Source of the DNA: Pyrus communis
Lineage: Eukaryota; Streptophyta; Magnoliopsida; Rosales; Rosaceae
Reading direction: 5' to 3'
DNA: 64,000 nucleotides
Assembly: GCF_963583255.1 (NCBI RefSeq)
Contig: NC_084805.1
Coordinates: forward strand, 13,237,375 to 13,301,374
The notes beneath the pieces were generated by a model. That model saw only the letters and a list, made by a program, of their open reading frames with translations, searched no databases and was not told where the DNA came from. Shown piece after piece: positions 12,380-23,500 of the stretch (its first letter is position 1; each line of letters starts with the position of its first letter). Both the position numbers and the translations under genes were made by a program.

Positions 12380-12705
12380 AGATGGTGCAGTACAATCGCT
12401 CATCTTGAACTGCAAATTTATTCTTACTGCGATCTAAGACGGTGCGGTATCATCGCCTATCTTGGACTGCAGATCTAATTTTACTGCAAATTTTAGGTGA
12501 AGCCGTATAATCGCCCACCCTACCCTGCATATTTAAATTTGCCTGCCATTTAATTTCATTGCAATTTTAGGTGGTGCGGTATAATTGCCCACCCTACTCT
12601 GCGTATTTAAATTTTCCTGCTACTTGAGTGGTGCGGAATAATCGCTCATTCTATGTTACATTATTTCAATGCGAATGGTGCGGTATAATCGTCCTCCTCA
12701 CTCAC
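12380..12705 (+). repeat. Six degenerate leader repeats of the copia element
   Basis: Between the primer-binding site and gag, the motif GGTGCGGTATAATCGCCCA recurs about six times (near 12382, 12440, 12497, 12570, 12627 and 12676) with spacing near 60 bp and small substitutions. The intervening spacers also resemble each other (ACTGC..TTTAAATTT..TTTAG). This is an iterated untranslated leader; no frame spans it. Confidence 0.75.
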
Positions 12706-12820
12706 TTTTAAAATCTCGAGCCAGAAGTTTTGAGTACTTATTATTTTGGCCTGAAGATCAAAATGAAAAATTTGTAAAAATCAGAAGTTCTAACATTATA
12801 TTCTTCCAGGAATACATATT

Positions 12821-13410
12821 ATGGCAAGTTCTTACACATCTCATTTTCTTCCAGAAAAGAAAATGGCGAACTTAGAGAAGCTTGAATTTGCTGCCCTGGA
12901 TATTACTGAAATGAATTACCTTACCTGGGTACTGGATACCAATATCTATCTGGAAGCAAGGAATCTTGGAGATACCATCAGAGAAGAAAGCAGCTCATCC
13001 TCTCAAGATCGGGAAAAAGCCATGATTTTCATTCGTCACCATCTTGATGAGGCGTTAAAGAGTGAGTACTTAACTGTTGAAGATCTGTTAGCTCTCTGGA
13101 ATGCCTTGAGAAACATATACAATCACCAGACAACGATGATTCTTCTAAAGACCCGCTATGAGTGGACTCATCTGAGGATCCAGGACTTCAAGTCAATGGC
13201 AGAGTACGATTCTGCGTTGTTCAAAATTACCTCTCAGACTATTACTGATGAACATTTGCTGGAAAAGACTTTCAGCACATTTCATGCCTCTAACGTGCTC
13301 CTGTAGTAGCAGTATAGAGCGCGAGACTACATTGTGTATAACCAGCTGATATCTATGCTCTTAGTAGCTGAACAAAACAATGAGCTCCTGATGAAAAGCC
13401 ATCATTCCCA
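12821..13410 (+). pseudogene. copia gag, interrupted
   Basis: The frame from 12821 (a second Met at 12863 starts MANLEKLEFAALD) encodes a copia-type gag of the DUF4219/UBN2 kind, with WNALRNIYNHQTTMI and the motif DFKSMAEYDSALFKI. It stops at a double TAG beginning 13304. The same frame continues past it with QQYRARDYIVYNQLISMLL, which is normal gag sequence, so the stop is a nonsense mutation within the gene. The expected nucleocapsid zinc knuckle is not intact; basic residues near 13450-13540 (HKRGRDHKRGWWNRKGK) remain. Confidence 0.8.
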
Positions 13411-13847
13411 GAAGTGAATGCTGCTTCCCTCGAAGTGAACGCCACATCCTCTGGTGGTGATAATCATAAACGAGGACGTGACCACAAGCGAGGTTGGTGG
13501 AATAGGAAAGGAAAGAACCATAGAGTTATATTTCACAACCTGGTTTTGAGGCATAATTCAGGCCCGACCTTGTACCCCAAAACATCTAGTGGATTTGTAT
13601 CAAGCCTCCCTCAAGGAGAACGGTGTCGAGACTAATTTCCTCGACGAGGCTAAACCAATGGATATACCTGATCCAGTGTTTGACCTATCAGTGCAGTTGA
13701 ACACAACCCACCTAGATGTTTCAGACTTTATTGTGGAAAGGGGGAGTGAAGTATACCGGTCCGACTAAATCATTTATGTTTGATCTACTTTTATTATGCT
13801 GAAAACTAGCATTTCAATTCAATAAAAGTGGCATTTTCTGTTATAAA

Positions 13848-14700
13848 TTGTTTGTTAACTGTGATTCCATTTACTCAGAAAGCATGGATAAAAACTGTGG
13901 TTATTCTCAGAACATGAGAAATGGCGAAGATATTTGTCTTGCAGACAGCGCAACCACACATACAATACTTCGTGATCGAAAGTATTTCTCAAGCTTAATA
14001 CTTACAATAGTAGGGGTAACAACAATATCAGGACCTTTAGATGTAATTGAAGGCTTAGGGAAAGCCCAATTATGTTACCAAATGGAACAATATTGTCTAT
14101 ACAGAATGCGTTGTACACTACTCGATCTACTCGAAATTTGTTTAGTTTCAAAGATGTTTAAATGGATGCCACATTGAAATGAAAAGTGCAGAAAATGTGG
14201 AGTATCTATGCATTACCTCCAATGATACCCAGAAGCGTATATTGGAGAAGTTGCGTGGTTTGTTGAGTGAATTGTATTATACATACATAAAGACAATTGA
14301 ATCACATATTGTCATGAACCAGAAGTTCTTTGATTCAAAAGTTTACATGCTTTGGCATGACTGTCTGGGTCATCCAGGATCCATCATGATGCGTATGATG
14401 ATTACTAACTCTAATGGACATGCATTAGTGAGCAGACACATTGCTATCACAAATGATAACCCTTGCAAAGCTTGTTCTGAAGGGAAGTTGGTAATTAGAC
14501 CATCACAACTAAATGTTGATGCTGAATCCCTATCATTTCTGCAAAGAATTCAAGGGGATATTTGTGGGCCTATTCAACTATCTTGTAGACCATTTCGATA
14601 TTTTATGGTTTTGGTTGATGCATCTACCCGATGGTCACATGTTTGTCTCTTGTCACTTGTCTCTTGTCTACCAGATGCATCTACCCGATGAAATTTTAAG
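13848..14700 (+). pseudogene. copia protease and integrase N-terminal part, broken
   Basis: The protease signature ICLADSATTHTIL is readable at about 13940-13980, with the active-site Asp-Ser-Ala in place. After a frameshift near 14178 comes the pre-integrase domain with WHDCLGHPGSIMMRMM and KACSEGKL, the His-His-Cys-Cys zinc site, and then GDICGPIQ, which holds the first integrase Asp. Sequence is lost after ASTRWSHVCLL, where a short GATGCATCTACCCGATG duplication occurs (about 14617 and 14675). Integrase catalysis cannot be encoded because the second Asp and the Glu are missing. Confidence 0.8.
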
Positions 14701-15434
14701 TAATAAATTCGTCAAAACTGCCTGTGCACGTCAGCTGACTTTGGAATTAAGTTGCGGACAGCTCAGAATGAATTAGAGAATGAGCCTTATATTCTTGGAA
14801 AGCTACGGATGTCTATTTTCTGGAGCATTTCGCGGATTGTTAATATCATTTTTCTAGAAGAAGTTATGGCCGTTTTAACACTGAAAGGTTCCTAACAGGC
14901 TGAGCAGTTTGTAACTGACAAGAAAGCATTGAAAGCAATAAATCCAATAAATTTAGCAGCCAAAACTGATGCAATCAAGAACAAACCAGCTGACACCTAT
15001 TCAAATAATAGAGGAAATGGAATTAAAGATGAAGATTAAGAGGGAGTTATTGGCATAAAGGCTACCCAAGGAGTTACAATTGTTTCACAATTTCCTTTCA
15101 CTTATTGTCATCACTAAATGGCTATTAGTAGGTGAGTTAAGGAGAAGAAAATGATGCAGCAAGAATTGGTTTAAAAGTAGCATTGGGGAAGGAAGGAAGG
15201 GTGGAGAGCCTTAGTTATTCGATTTCTTTTGGTTCTATTTTCTCAAACTCATGTCTATCTTTTGTTTTAACTTAAGGATTGTGTAACTAAATTTTTAGTA
15301 GTTAGGGGCTGTTTGAAGCCCCGAATATGATTGCAAGTTTGTTATGACATTTCGTTTGAATTACTTTTATAATGGATGAAAATTGGTTCACTACTTGTCT
15401 CATTGATGAATTTTTTATGTGTTTTCTATGGATG
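14701..15434. other. Unassigned DNA inside the copia element, left of the gypsy insertion
   Basis: No copia protein similarity was seen. With 29215-30000 on the other side of the gypsy element it forms about 1.5 kb of foreign or badly decayed sequence at the copia integrase/RT junction. It could be an earlier insertion into which the gypsy element then jumped. The last five bases before 15440 are the target duplication CATAC (15435-15439). Confidence 0.45.
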
Positions 15435-15439
15435 CATAC

Positions 15440-16562
15440 TGTTGACCCTAATAATTACAAAACCTACGTGGCGCGCAGGTCGAGTAACTAGTAAGCTAAC
15501 TACGTCCTTCGGTCGAATGCGGGGCGTGCCAACTCGTCGGCCGAGCTCGGCCGAGGAGTACAATTTGTTGATGTCGCTTGGAGCGCGTCGTTGACTTCTG
15601 TATCTTGCGATTGCGACCGAGGAAGGAACGCTCTCGGTCTCTGAGTTCTACAGCCTGAAGACAAGGCTGCTAATTCTGCGGAGTTCAATAATCGTCGGAG
15701 CCCGATTCGGTCACCGTGATTATATTCGTGAGAGTATAAGCACGTCGAATCGAGACCAAGGTGTATGGGCACAAGTACTCGAACGTGATGTATGTCTTGA
15801 TGGTAAACGTAGTTCGGCCGTCGGAATGCCGAACCCTGAAACCTACTTGCGAGTATCCAATCATAAAACCACTCGGCGTCCTGTACGCCGAGCAATGTGA
15901 TTCGTAACACCTAACTATGCCGAGAAAGCTTAGCAAGGTGACCTCTGCCAACAAAGGTTCGAAAACCTTTCTCGACCGAGACTTGGATAGATAATCGGTC
16001 GACCTCGACGCAGTGCTGTTTATCCAAACTGAAGGTGCTTCTCGGTCGGCTGATTCTGCGGCAGCAGTGCTGTTTATCCAAACTGAAGGTGCTCGCCGGG
16101 CGCTTCCACAGTGCTGTTTATCCAAACTGAAGGTGTGTCGGCAGGAAAAGAAAAGGAAAAATCTCAAGGTGTTTGAGAGGTTTTGCGCAGGGCAATTGTA
16201 TGCTGATTCTGAAGGTCTTTTCTGTTTGCATGATTTCTTGTATTTATAGTGCCCCATTCCTTGAAACTGACTCCGATTTGGATTGGGAGTCCTTGTCCCA
16301 TTTCGCTTCTTCTTCGAACAAACCTACTCCTACTGGGATTCTGAATTTTCCTTCGTTTCGGGACTTCATTCCTTGCTGGTCGAGAATCCCAGTCGCAACA
16401 GGACTCCCTCGACCCTTCTGTTTATCTGGACCATTAATGATAGGATTTGGCCGACCCTGTTAGCTGGCCCGGGCCTTATTATTCGGCCCATAGCATCTGT
16501 TATCACCTTGGGCCGAGCACATCTGACTGATCGGCCTGCCCAAGATATTTTGGGCCCAAACA
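15440..16562 (-). repeat. 3' LTR of the gypsy element
   Basis: 1123 bp with TG and CA ends. Compared with the other LTR I see two differences, T versus C in the GCGCGCAGG(T/C)CGAG stretch and A versus C in CTGACTG(A/C)TCGG. It contains three copies of a 27-bp repeat (about 16009-16130) and, on the minus strand, the TATA box at 16241-16248. Frames of 136 and 190 codons on its minus strand recur in the other LTR only because the LTRs are copies; I do not call them genes. Confidence 0.95.
16009..16131. repeat. Three 27-bp repeats within the LTR
   Basis: The motif CAGTGCTGTTTATCCAAACT followed by GAAGGTG occurs three times, at about 16010, 16065 and 16108, separated by unlike GC-rich spacers. 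The same set is at about 28657-28778 in the other LTR. On the element's sense (minus) strand they lie downstream of the TATA box, in the probable transcribed leader. Confidence 0.85.
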
Positions 16563-16575
16563 TTGCCCCCTCGCT
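16563..16575 (-). promoter_or_regulatory. Polypurine tract of the gypsy element
   Basis: On the minus strand the 3' LTR is immediately preceded by AGCGAGGGGGCAA, the expected plus-strand priming site. Its position supports the minus orientation of the element. Confidence 0.75.
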
Positions 16576-16990
16576 TCTGAGGTCGCCGACTGTCACCTCT
16601 TGGTCGGGCCTCGACCTTGAAGAAGCGAAGACATTTATTGCTTTTTTGAACTTTACTCCCTTAATGATCATTATTCCTGCATATTTATGAGACATGATTG
16701 CACTTTCCTCGTCGCCCCCAACGCGTGGCCACGTGTCGATTCTCCGCCGTTCTTAAAAGCTTCACTCATGGGCCTCGAAACCGTGCACTAATTGAACCGT
16801 CTCATCCTTATTAAATGCATTGAACCTGTCGCCACACGCCATCGTGCGTCCTGGATTTTCGACTCCTCGATCCCATTTTCGCAGGTTCCCAAAATATCCG
16901 AAATGATTGCAGACTTTCCCGGTTACATTTCCCCCCAATCTGAACCAGCGCTTTTGAATTCCAGACGTTTGATATTCATTCTGGAAAGCC

Positions 16991-16998
16991 TATAAATA
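16991..16998 (+). promoter_or_regulatory. TATA box of the antisense PMD gene
   Basis: TATAAATA in the context GCCTATAAATACCCAC lies 131 bp upstream of the ATG at 17122, followed by a pyrimidine-rich leader with no intervening ATG. It is outside the LTR and on the strand opposite to gag-pol, so the antisense gene seems to have its own promoter. Confidence 0.75.
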
Positions 16999-17121
16999 CC
17001 CACATTTCTGCCATTCGCCTCTTACGCCCTCAGAAACTCCAGAATCTCTAATTTCTCATCTTTGTTTGCTCAAATCAAACCTTCCAGACCTTCTGCAATT
17101 TTTCAGTTCTTCCTTCTGCAA

Positions 17122-20100
17122 ATGGCCTCCTTTATTTCGAAGCTTTCCGATGAGATCAATAAGTGCAAGTCATTCATCGATCGCAGCGCCGTCAAGACGC
17201 TGCGATTTCAAGAGGATATGGCCACCACCCACCAGATTCTGGGTCCCCTCTTCAAAGACGCAGTGCCGTCGTCTGTCACCAACTTGCTCAAGGAGCAATG
17301 TCTAACCCCCCTTCTTCAAGGGTTTGACTGGTCGAAATGGTGCTTGGCTCGTCCTCAAGGAGCTTGGCCCTCGACCACCACGGCCTGGGCCGCCTGGGTC
17401 GACCGAATGAGCTCCTTCTTCTCCAAGGAGTGGAAGGCTCTCGGCATCTACGATGCCATTATTCTGTCAACCATGGAAATTGCCATGGATAAGGAGCTGC
17501 TCATGGCGGCCCTGAGTTTATGGTGTTCGGCCACCAACACCATGGTCCTGCCATTCGGCCCTCTCGTCCCCACCATCCTCGACGTCTCGGCCATCCTTGG
17601 GACTTCCTCGATCGGCCTTCCTATTGACGCCGCCCTTTCCGGATACCCTTCTCCTCTCGACCTGAAGGCACTATTCGACGAAAGGGCTGTCGAGACGCTA
17701 AGCCGGGGTGATCGGGAGCCCCCAAGGGAAGAAGTTCAGAAGCTCCACAAGAACTTCTTCAACTACAACACTCTCATTCTTCATTTCGCCGGCCGAGGCG
17801 AGGAAAGCCTTAGGAAGGGAGAGCACGATGCCTTCCTCTTCTACTGGTACAACAAATTCATTTGTTGTACTCGGTCGAACAAATGCCTGGTGGAGAACAT
17901 GCCGGTGGCCCAGGCACTGGCTAATGGTCGCTTGCTGGCGCTCAGTCCAGCCGTACTCGCCAATCTCTACCGTTGCCTGGCCGAGGCGACCATTGGCAAG
18001 ATCGACCCGCATCAGAACGGACCCCTCTGGGTGTTCCAACTCTGGTTGCAGGTTTACTTCTCTACTCTTCGACCGGAGGTCCCTGCCTTCCAGCGAACGG
18101 CCGCCCTCGGTCTTCAACTGGCATCTCGACCGGCACCACCTCACCGGGCCGACGAGATTTTCAAACACTTCCTCGGCCTAGATGTCCTCTCGGATGACGA
18201 GTTCCTGGTGTGCCGGCGCCAGGAGTACCCTTCCTCGCTCAAGCTTCCTACGGCCGCGTGGGCCGCGTCCGAGGATGCGGACATTCGTCAGCGCTGGGGG
18301 TCGTTTGTTTTGGCTCGCGACCTTCCACTGGGTTGCGATGCCCGCCAAGCTGGCTGGGAGGTCTACCACCCCCATTTTGTCGCCCGGCAGCTCGGCTATA
18401 TTCAAGGCAGCCCCGTCCCCCTGCTCGCTTCTCGGTCACTCCTAAGTCGGGGGCGTCTTACCGGTTCCTCTGAGAGGGAGTGCAAGACGTCCGACCAGGA
18501 GTTCCAAGAGAAGTGCAGAAAATTCAGGATTCGGCCGGCGGTCCCTGAATCTCTGGGAACTGATACCTTCGGGGACTGGTGGGAGGAGTACACCGGCAAC
18601 TTCTTCGGCGCCCCGGCCGAAGATCTGGCGATGAAGATCTTCGGCGACCGCCCAAGGTCAACATCCTCGACACAGCCTAAGGAGTCGACCCAAGGTAGTC
18701 TTTCCGTTCTTCTTTCCTCCTTTGTTTTACAACTTGATCCTCGTTGCTAATTACTTCGCTTTTCAGGGGTTCGCGTGCCGAGGACGGTGGAGGTGGTCGC
18801 CGCGGTGGCAAAGGTGAAGAAAGCGCCTATGAAGAGGACCCTTGTCACCGAGCGGTCGATCCCTGCCAAACGCCCCCACCAAGGGGCCGAGCCGGCGGAA
18901 GAGGCCCCTCGTCCTTCTAAGCGCGTCAAGAAATTGGCGAAGAAGGGCGACCGGGAGATTCATGTCGTCCCCAGTGACATTACTGGGACGCCCGCTCCTG
19001 CCGGCTCTCCATCTGTGCCGGCTGCCCAGGCACCTCCAACCTCGAATCCTCCAGCCGTCTCCCAGGCCGATCCAATCGTCGCACCCGCATCCGCTCATAC
19101 TTCAGAGCCAGTCGTGGCGCCCGAAATGGGGAAATCGGCTGCTCCTGCCGAAACACCCCCGACTCCAACGGTCGTTTTGGAGGTATAATTCTGCTTCTAC
19201 TCTTGTTCCTTCAGGTTTCTTGGTCGTAAAATAATCTGTTTTTTTGTCCAGGATGTCGAGAGCGAGAGCGAAGAGGTTCCCCTGGAACGCCGACGCCGAC
19301 CAGTAAACTCTCCTCCCGTCCATCCTCCTCCTGTAGTCGAGGTGACCGCTCGACCACGTCCTACTGCGGCGGAACGTGGCAAGAGACCCATGGTCGATCC
19401 TGAGGCCACGACTGAGTCACCGATCCACCCGCAGGACGAAGACCCCCCCATTCCTCCACAGGAAGTCTCTTCGGCCTTTGTAAGTATTGTTTCTTGTGTT
19501 TTTTGAGTTTTTTGTGACACGTTTTTTTTTTGAAAAGATATTAAATGTCAGGTGCCTGAACATTCATTTCACCGGCAATTTTACGCGCCGAGGGGCGTTG
19601 TCTATATTTCCTGGCCGCCGTCGTGGCCATCAAATGTAGATAACCTCCATCGGCCGCGTGAATTGCGTAGCGGTCTAAGGCACTGGGCTCGGCCATTAAG
19701 CTCCCTGGGTTCGAGCAATGACCCAGAGGGCATGGCCGAAGTCTCCTCTCAGCAGGTCTAAAACAATCCCCCTTTTTCTTTATGCACTATATCACGTCTT
19801 ACTTTCCCTCACAGTTTTCCTTTTATGTGCACAGCCATCGTGGGAAGTGGAACTTGACGCTCTGCTTCAAAGCACGACTGGTGAGGTCGGCTCTTCTGCA
19901 GCTCCGGTCGACTCGGCAGGAGCCACGCCCGCCGAAGTCTTCGTGAAGCTGCACGAAGTCCTATCTCTGACTGCTTCCCAAGCTCTTCGGTGCAAGGGCC
20001 TCGACTCTGTTGGGGAGTGTCTTAATGACCTCGCCAGCGATGGTCACCTGAGCCCGGAGGGCATCTCTTTCCTAACCGACCTCCTGGAGCGGACTCGGCA

Positions 20101-20368
20101 ACACTTTCTTGTCTTTGAGCGTGCCCTACAGGCCGAGGACGATTTGAAGGTGGCCAAGGTTGCGCATGAGGCTGGCCGAGTAGAGATGGAGGCTTTCAAG
20201 GCAAAGAAAGCAAAGCTGACCGAGTTTGATCTCCAGATCTCTGACCTCCAGCGTCAGATTTCTGACCTTCAACGTCAAAGGTCGGCTGCTGCTTCCGAGC
20301 TTGAGAAGGATTTTGAGGCTAACAAGGCTCGGCTGACGGCCTTCGCTGCCGGCGCACGGCGTATCTAG
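17122..20368 (+). CDS. Plant-mobile-domain protein, five-exon gene antisense within the gypsy element
   Basis: Predicted exons 17122-18694, 18767-19182, 19252-19479, 19552-19755 and 19835-20368 are all bounded by GT and AG, and they join in frame to 984 codons. I start at the ATG at 17122 (MASFISKLSDEI), the first ATG after the TATA box. Residues of about 60-400 resemble the plant mobile domain (aminotransferase-like, PF10536): WCLARPQGAWPSTTTAW, LPFGPLVPTILDVSAILG, FLFYWYNKFICC, LALSPAVLANLYRCLAEA, GPLWVFQLWLQVYF. Exons 2-4 encode a basic, Pro/Ala-rich linker (KRVKKLAKKGDREI, then ERRRRP). Exon 5 encodes a helical region with duplicated QISDLQRQ, probably a coiled coil. Family knowledge: PMD proteins include Arabidopsis MAIN/MAIL1, linked to silencing and splicing, and PMDs also ride in transposons. 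The frame ends at TAG 20366-20368, but 35 further sense codons follow to TAG 20474-20476, suggesting recent truncation or readthrough. A role in countering or steering silencing of the element is only conjecture. Confidence 0.82.
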
Positions 20369-20554
20369 CAACTGCAGTGCAACAAGAAAACGCGGCAGGC
20401 TGAAATAATTTTGAGCGAGGCGAAGTGGCTGGAGCTGAAAGCTGCCCTTGAGACTTACCTCCCCTCGACCCCTTAGGAGTTCATCATTGTATTTGTACTT
20501 GTAATGATTTTTTGTTATCAATACAATGGTCGTCTTGCTCTCAATACAATGGTC

Positions 20555-23500
20555 TTACTCTTGCATTTCCCATGTAATTGGATAGTACTTCTTTAAAAAC
20601 TTTCCATTAATCGGTAATTTGTGAACTGAACCCGTCCGATCTCTTAGATGATATGCCCCCCTGCCGAGGACTTTGTGAACGATGAATGGCCCTTCCCAAT
20701 TTGGCGACCACTTGCCAAATCTGGGGTCTTTAATTCCAACAGGCAACACAGTTTGCCAAACCAGTTCTCCCTCGCCGAACGTTTTTTGTCTTACACGCTG
20801 ATTATATGCTCGCTCGGCAATTTTCTTTTGTGCTATCAACAAGTTACCCGCGTCGATTCGACTTTCTTCCAAGTCTTCTAACTCTTGTCGCATCGCTTGA
20901 CTATATTCAATACTGCACAAATCATTCTGCTCAATTACTCGCAACGAGCTTATACTCAATTCGACTGGTAACATAGCGTCGTGTCCATAAGTCAATGCAT
21001 AGGGAGTGGTTCCAGTGGCCGACCGGGGTGAAGTTCGGTATGCCCATAATGCTTCATTTAACTTCAAATGCCACAACCCCGGTTTCTCTTTTACCATTTT
21101 TTCAAGGATGCCGATCAACACTTTATTGCTTGCCTCGGCCTGCCCGTTTGCCTGTGGGTAATACGGCGTAGATTGCTCCAGTCGGATATTCAAACTTGCC
21201 GCGTATTCCCTAAACCTATCGGCCGTAAATATCGTACCATTATCAGTTATGATCGTTTCTGGCACGCCGAATCTGGTCACAATATTCTCCTCTACGAAGT
21301 TGCATACCTCTTTAGCAGTTAATTCGGCGTATGACCTTGCCTCGACCCACTTAGTGAAATAGTCAGTTGCTACCATTATCCACGCGTGTTTCGCTGCCCC
21401 TGATGATGGCGTGATTTTGCCAATTACGTCCATTGCCCAACCCCTGAATGGCCAAGGTTTAGTGACCGAGTGTAGTAAATCGGCCGGGGCTCTCTGTATA
21501 GGTCCATGAATTTGGCATGGTACGCACCTCCGTGCATATTCGATGCAATCTTTTAATATATTGGGCCAAAAATAACCGTGTCGTCGGAGCAACCAACGCA
21601 TCTTTCGTCCGGACTGATGTGCCCCACAAATTCCTTCATGTACCTCGGCCATTACTTGGGTGGTCTCTTGTGGGCCGAGGCACAATAGTAGTAACCCGTC
21701 CTCGCCCTTGCGATATAACTCATTTTGGTACGACACGTAATTCGTGGCGTGGACCTTCGTTCTTCGGTCATGTTTCCCATTGGGGTTATCGAGGTATCGT
21801 AACATCGTCCTTCTCCAATCATCTGGTTCTACTTCGACGGCACATATTTCCACGGGATCTCCTCGTTCTAGTAGGGATGGGAGAGACATTACCCTTGTGC
21901 GTATTACGTGTGCGCGCTGGAGAGTTTGCCGATTGATCAAGGCTGGGTACGAGCGCAGACCTGTGACTGCAATTCGGCCTAGCTTGCCCCCCATGAGTTG
22001 TGCTCCGGAGGCGATCTGGGCGAGTTCGTCGGCGTCTGTGTTGTGGATGCGTGAAATGTGTTCAAAGGTGATCCGTTCGAACGACTCGGCCAGGTAGGTG
22101 GCGACCATGTGATAGGGCGCTAAAGTACAACTCATGCAACGAAACAGGCCGTTTATCTGGTTAATTACAAGTTCGGAATCACCGAGGACGAGAACGCGGG
22201 AGGCCCGTAGATCGTGTAAAACGTGGAGGCCGATAATGAGGGCTTCATATTCGGCCTGATTATTGGTGCAGCTGAAATCTAACTTGAGAGAAAAATACCA
22301 TCGGCAGTGGTCAGGCGATTGAATTGCAATGCCCACACCCGCCGAGGTCGAAGTGCTGGAACCATCAAAATGCATAGTCCAATGACCATCGCGCGTGGTG
22401 ATTAAACCGATATCGACGTTGTCTCCCTCGGAACCATAAGGGGAAGGGTGTTGGGCCAAGAAATCGGCGAGAGCTTGCCCCTTGACGGCTTTTTGGGGTA
22501 CATACTGAAGGCTGAACTCGGATAACGCGAGCGTCCATTTCCCGATTCGGCCTTTGACAATAGGCCGAGTGAGCATGTATCGAATTACGTCTGTTTGGGC
22601 GATGACCTGCGTTACTGATGGGAGCATGTAATGCCGAAGCTTGGATGCAGCAAAAAACAAAGCTAAGCACAGTTTTTCGACAGGGGAGTAATTGAGCTCT
22701 GGTTCATTCAGATTTCGGCTAAGATAAAAGATCGCTTGTTCACGTCCTCCATTGTTGTCTTGAGCGAGGAGGCAACCAATGGATTCAGTAGCTGCCGAAA
22801 TGTATAATTTAAGGGGTTTGTTGCGACATGGTGGAACGAGCACGGGTGGGGTTGAAAGGGCCACCTTGATTTGCGTAAATGCCATTTGATGCTCTTCGCG
22901 CCATTCAAATTTGTCGGTATCCTTAAGTTTTAAGAGCGTAGAGAATGCCTTCATCTTACCCGCCGAATTGGCGATGAAGCGACGGAGGAAATTTATCTGC
23001 CCGAGTAACGACTGGAGCTGCTTCTTTGTCGTCGGCGGTGGTGCGCTAATGATGGCGCGGGCTTTATTTTCGTCGACCTCGATGCCGCGATGGTGCACCA
23101 AAAATCCTAAGAAATTACCGGCCGAAACACCGAAAGCACACTTGGCCGGGTTCATCTTGAGGTTGTTTTTGCGCATGCGAAGGAACGCTTGCCTCAGGTC
23201 GTCCAGGTGTGTTTGACGACGTTTGGATTTTACGACCACATCATCGATATAAACTTCGACGATTGTACCGATTAAGTCGTGGAAGATCATATTCATGGCT
23301 CTTTGGTATGTGGCGCCAGCATTCTTGAGGCCGAAAGGCATGACTACCCATTCGTAAGTACCAAGTGCCCCCGGGCAACGGAAAGCCGTCTTGTGGACGT
23401 CAGCTTCGGCGATGAAAATCTGGTTATAACCCGCATGACCGTCCATAAAAGAGAGCAATTCATGATTAGCCGCGACATCAATTAATAAATCTGAGATCGG

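Noticed and set aside
16009..16131. Spaced repeats that might suggest a CRISPR-like array
   Set aside because: Only three repeats, in a plant retrotransposon LTR and present in both LTRs; no related genes.
15500..16257. Frames of 136 and 190 codons on the minus strand, repeated exactly at 28147-28904
   Set aside because: They lie entirely within the gypsy LTRs; the duplication is due to the LTRs being copies. Composition and overlap in several frames look non-coding.
17062..17121. Upstream extension of the PMD frame by 20 codons
   Set aside because: It would start at TTG; the first ATG after the TATA box is at 17122.
17698..18168. Minus-strand 156-codon and plus-strand 157-codon frames in PMD exon 1
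   Set aside because: Shadows of the PMD frame in GC-richer DNA; the PMD-like motifs lie in the other frame.
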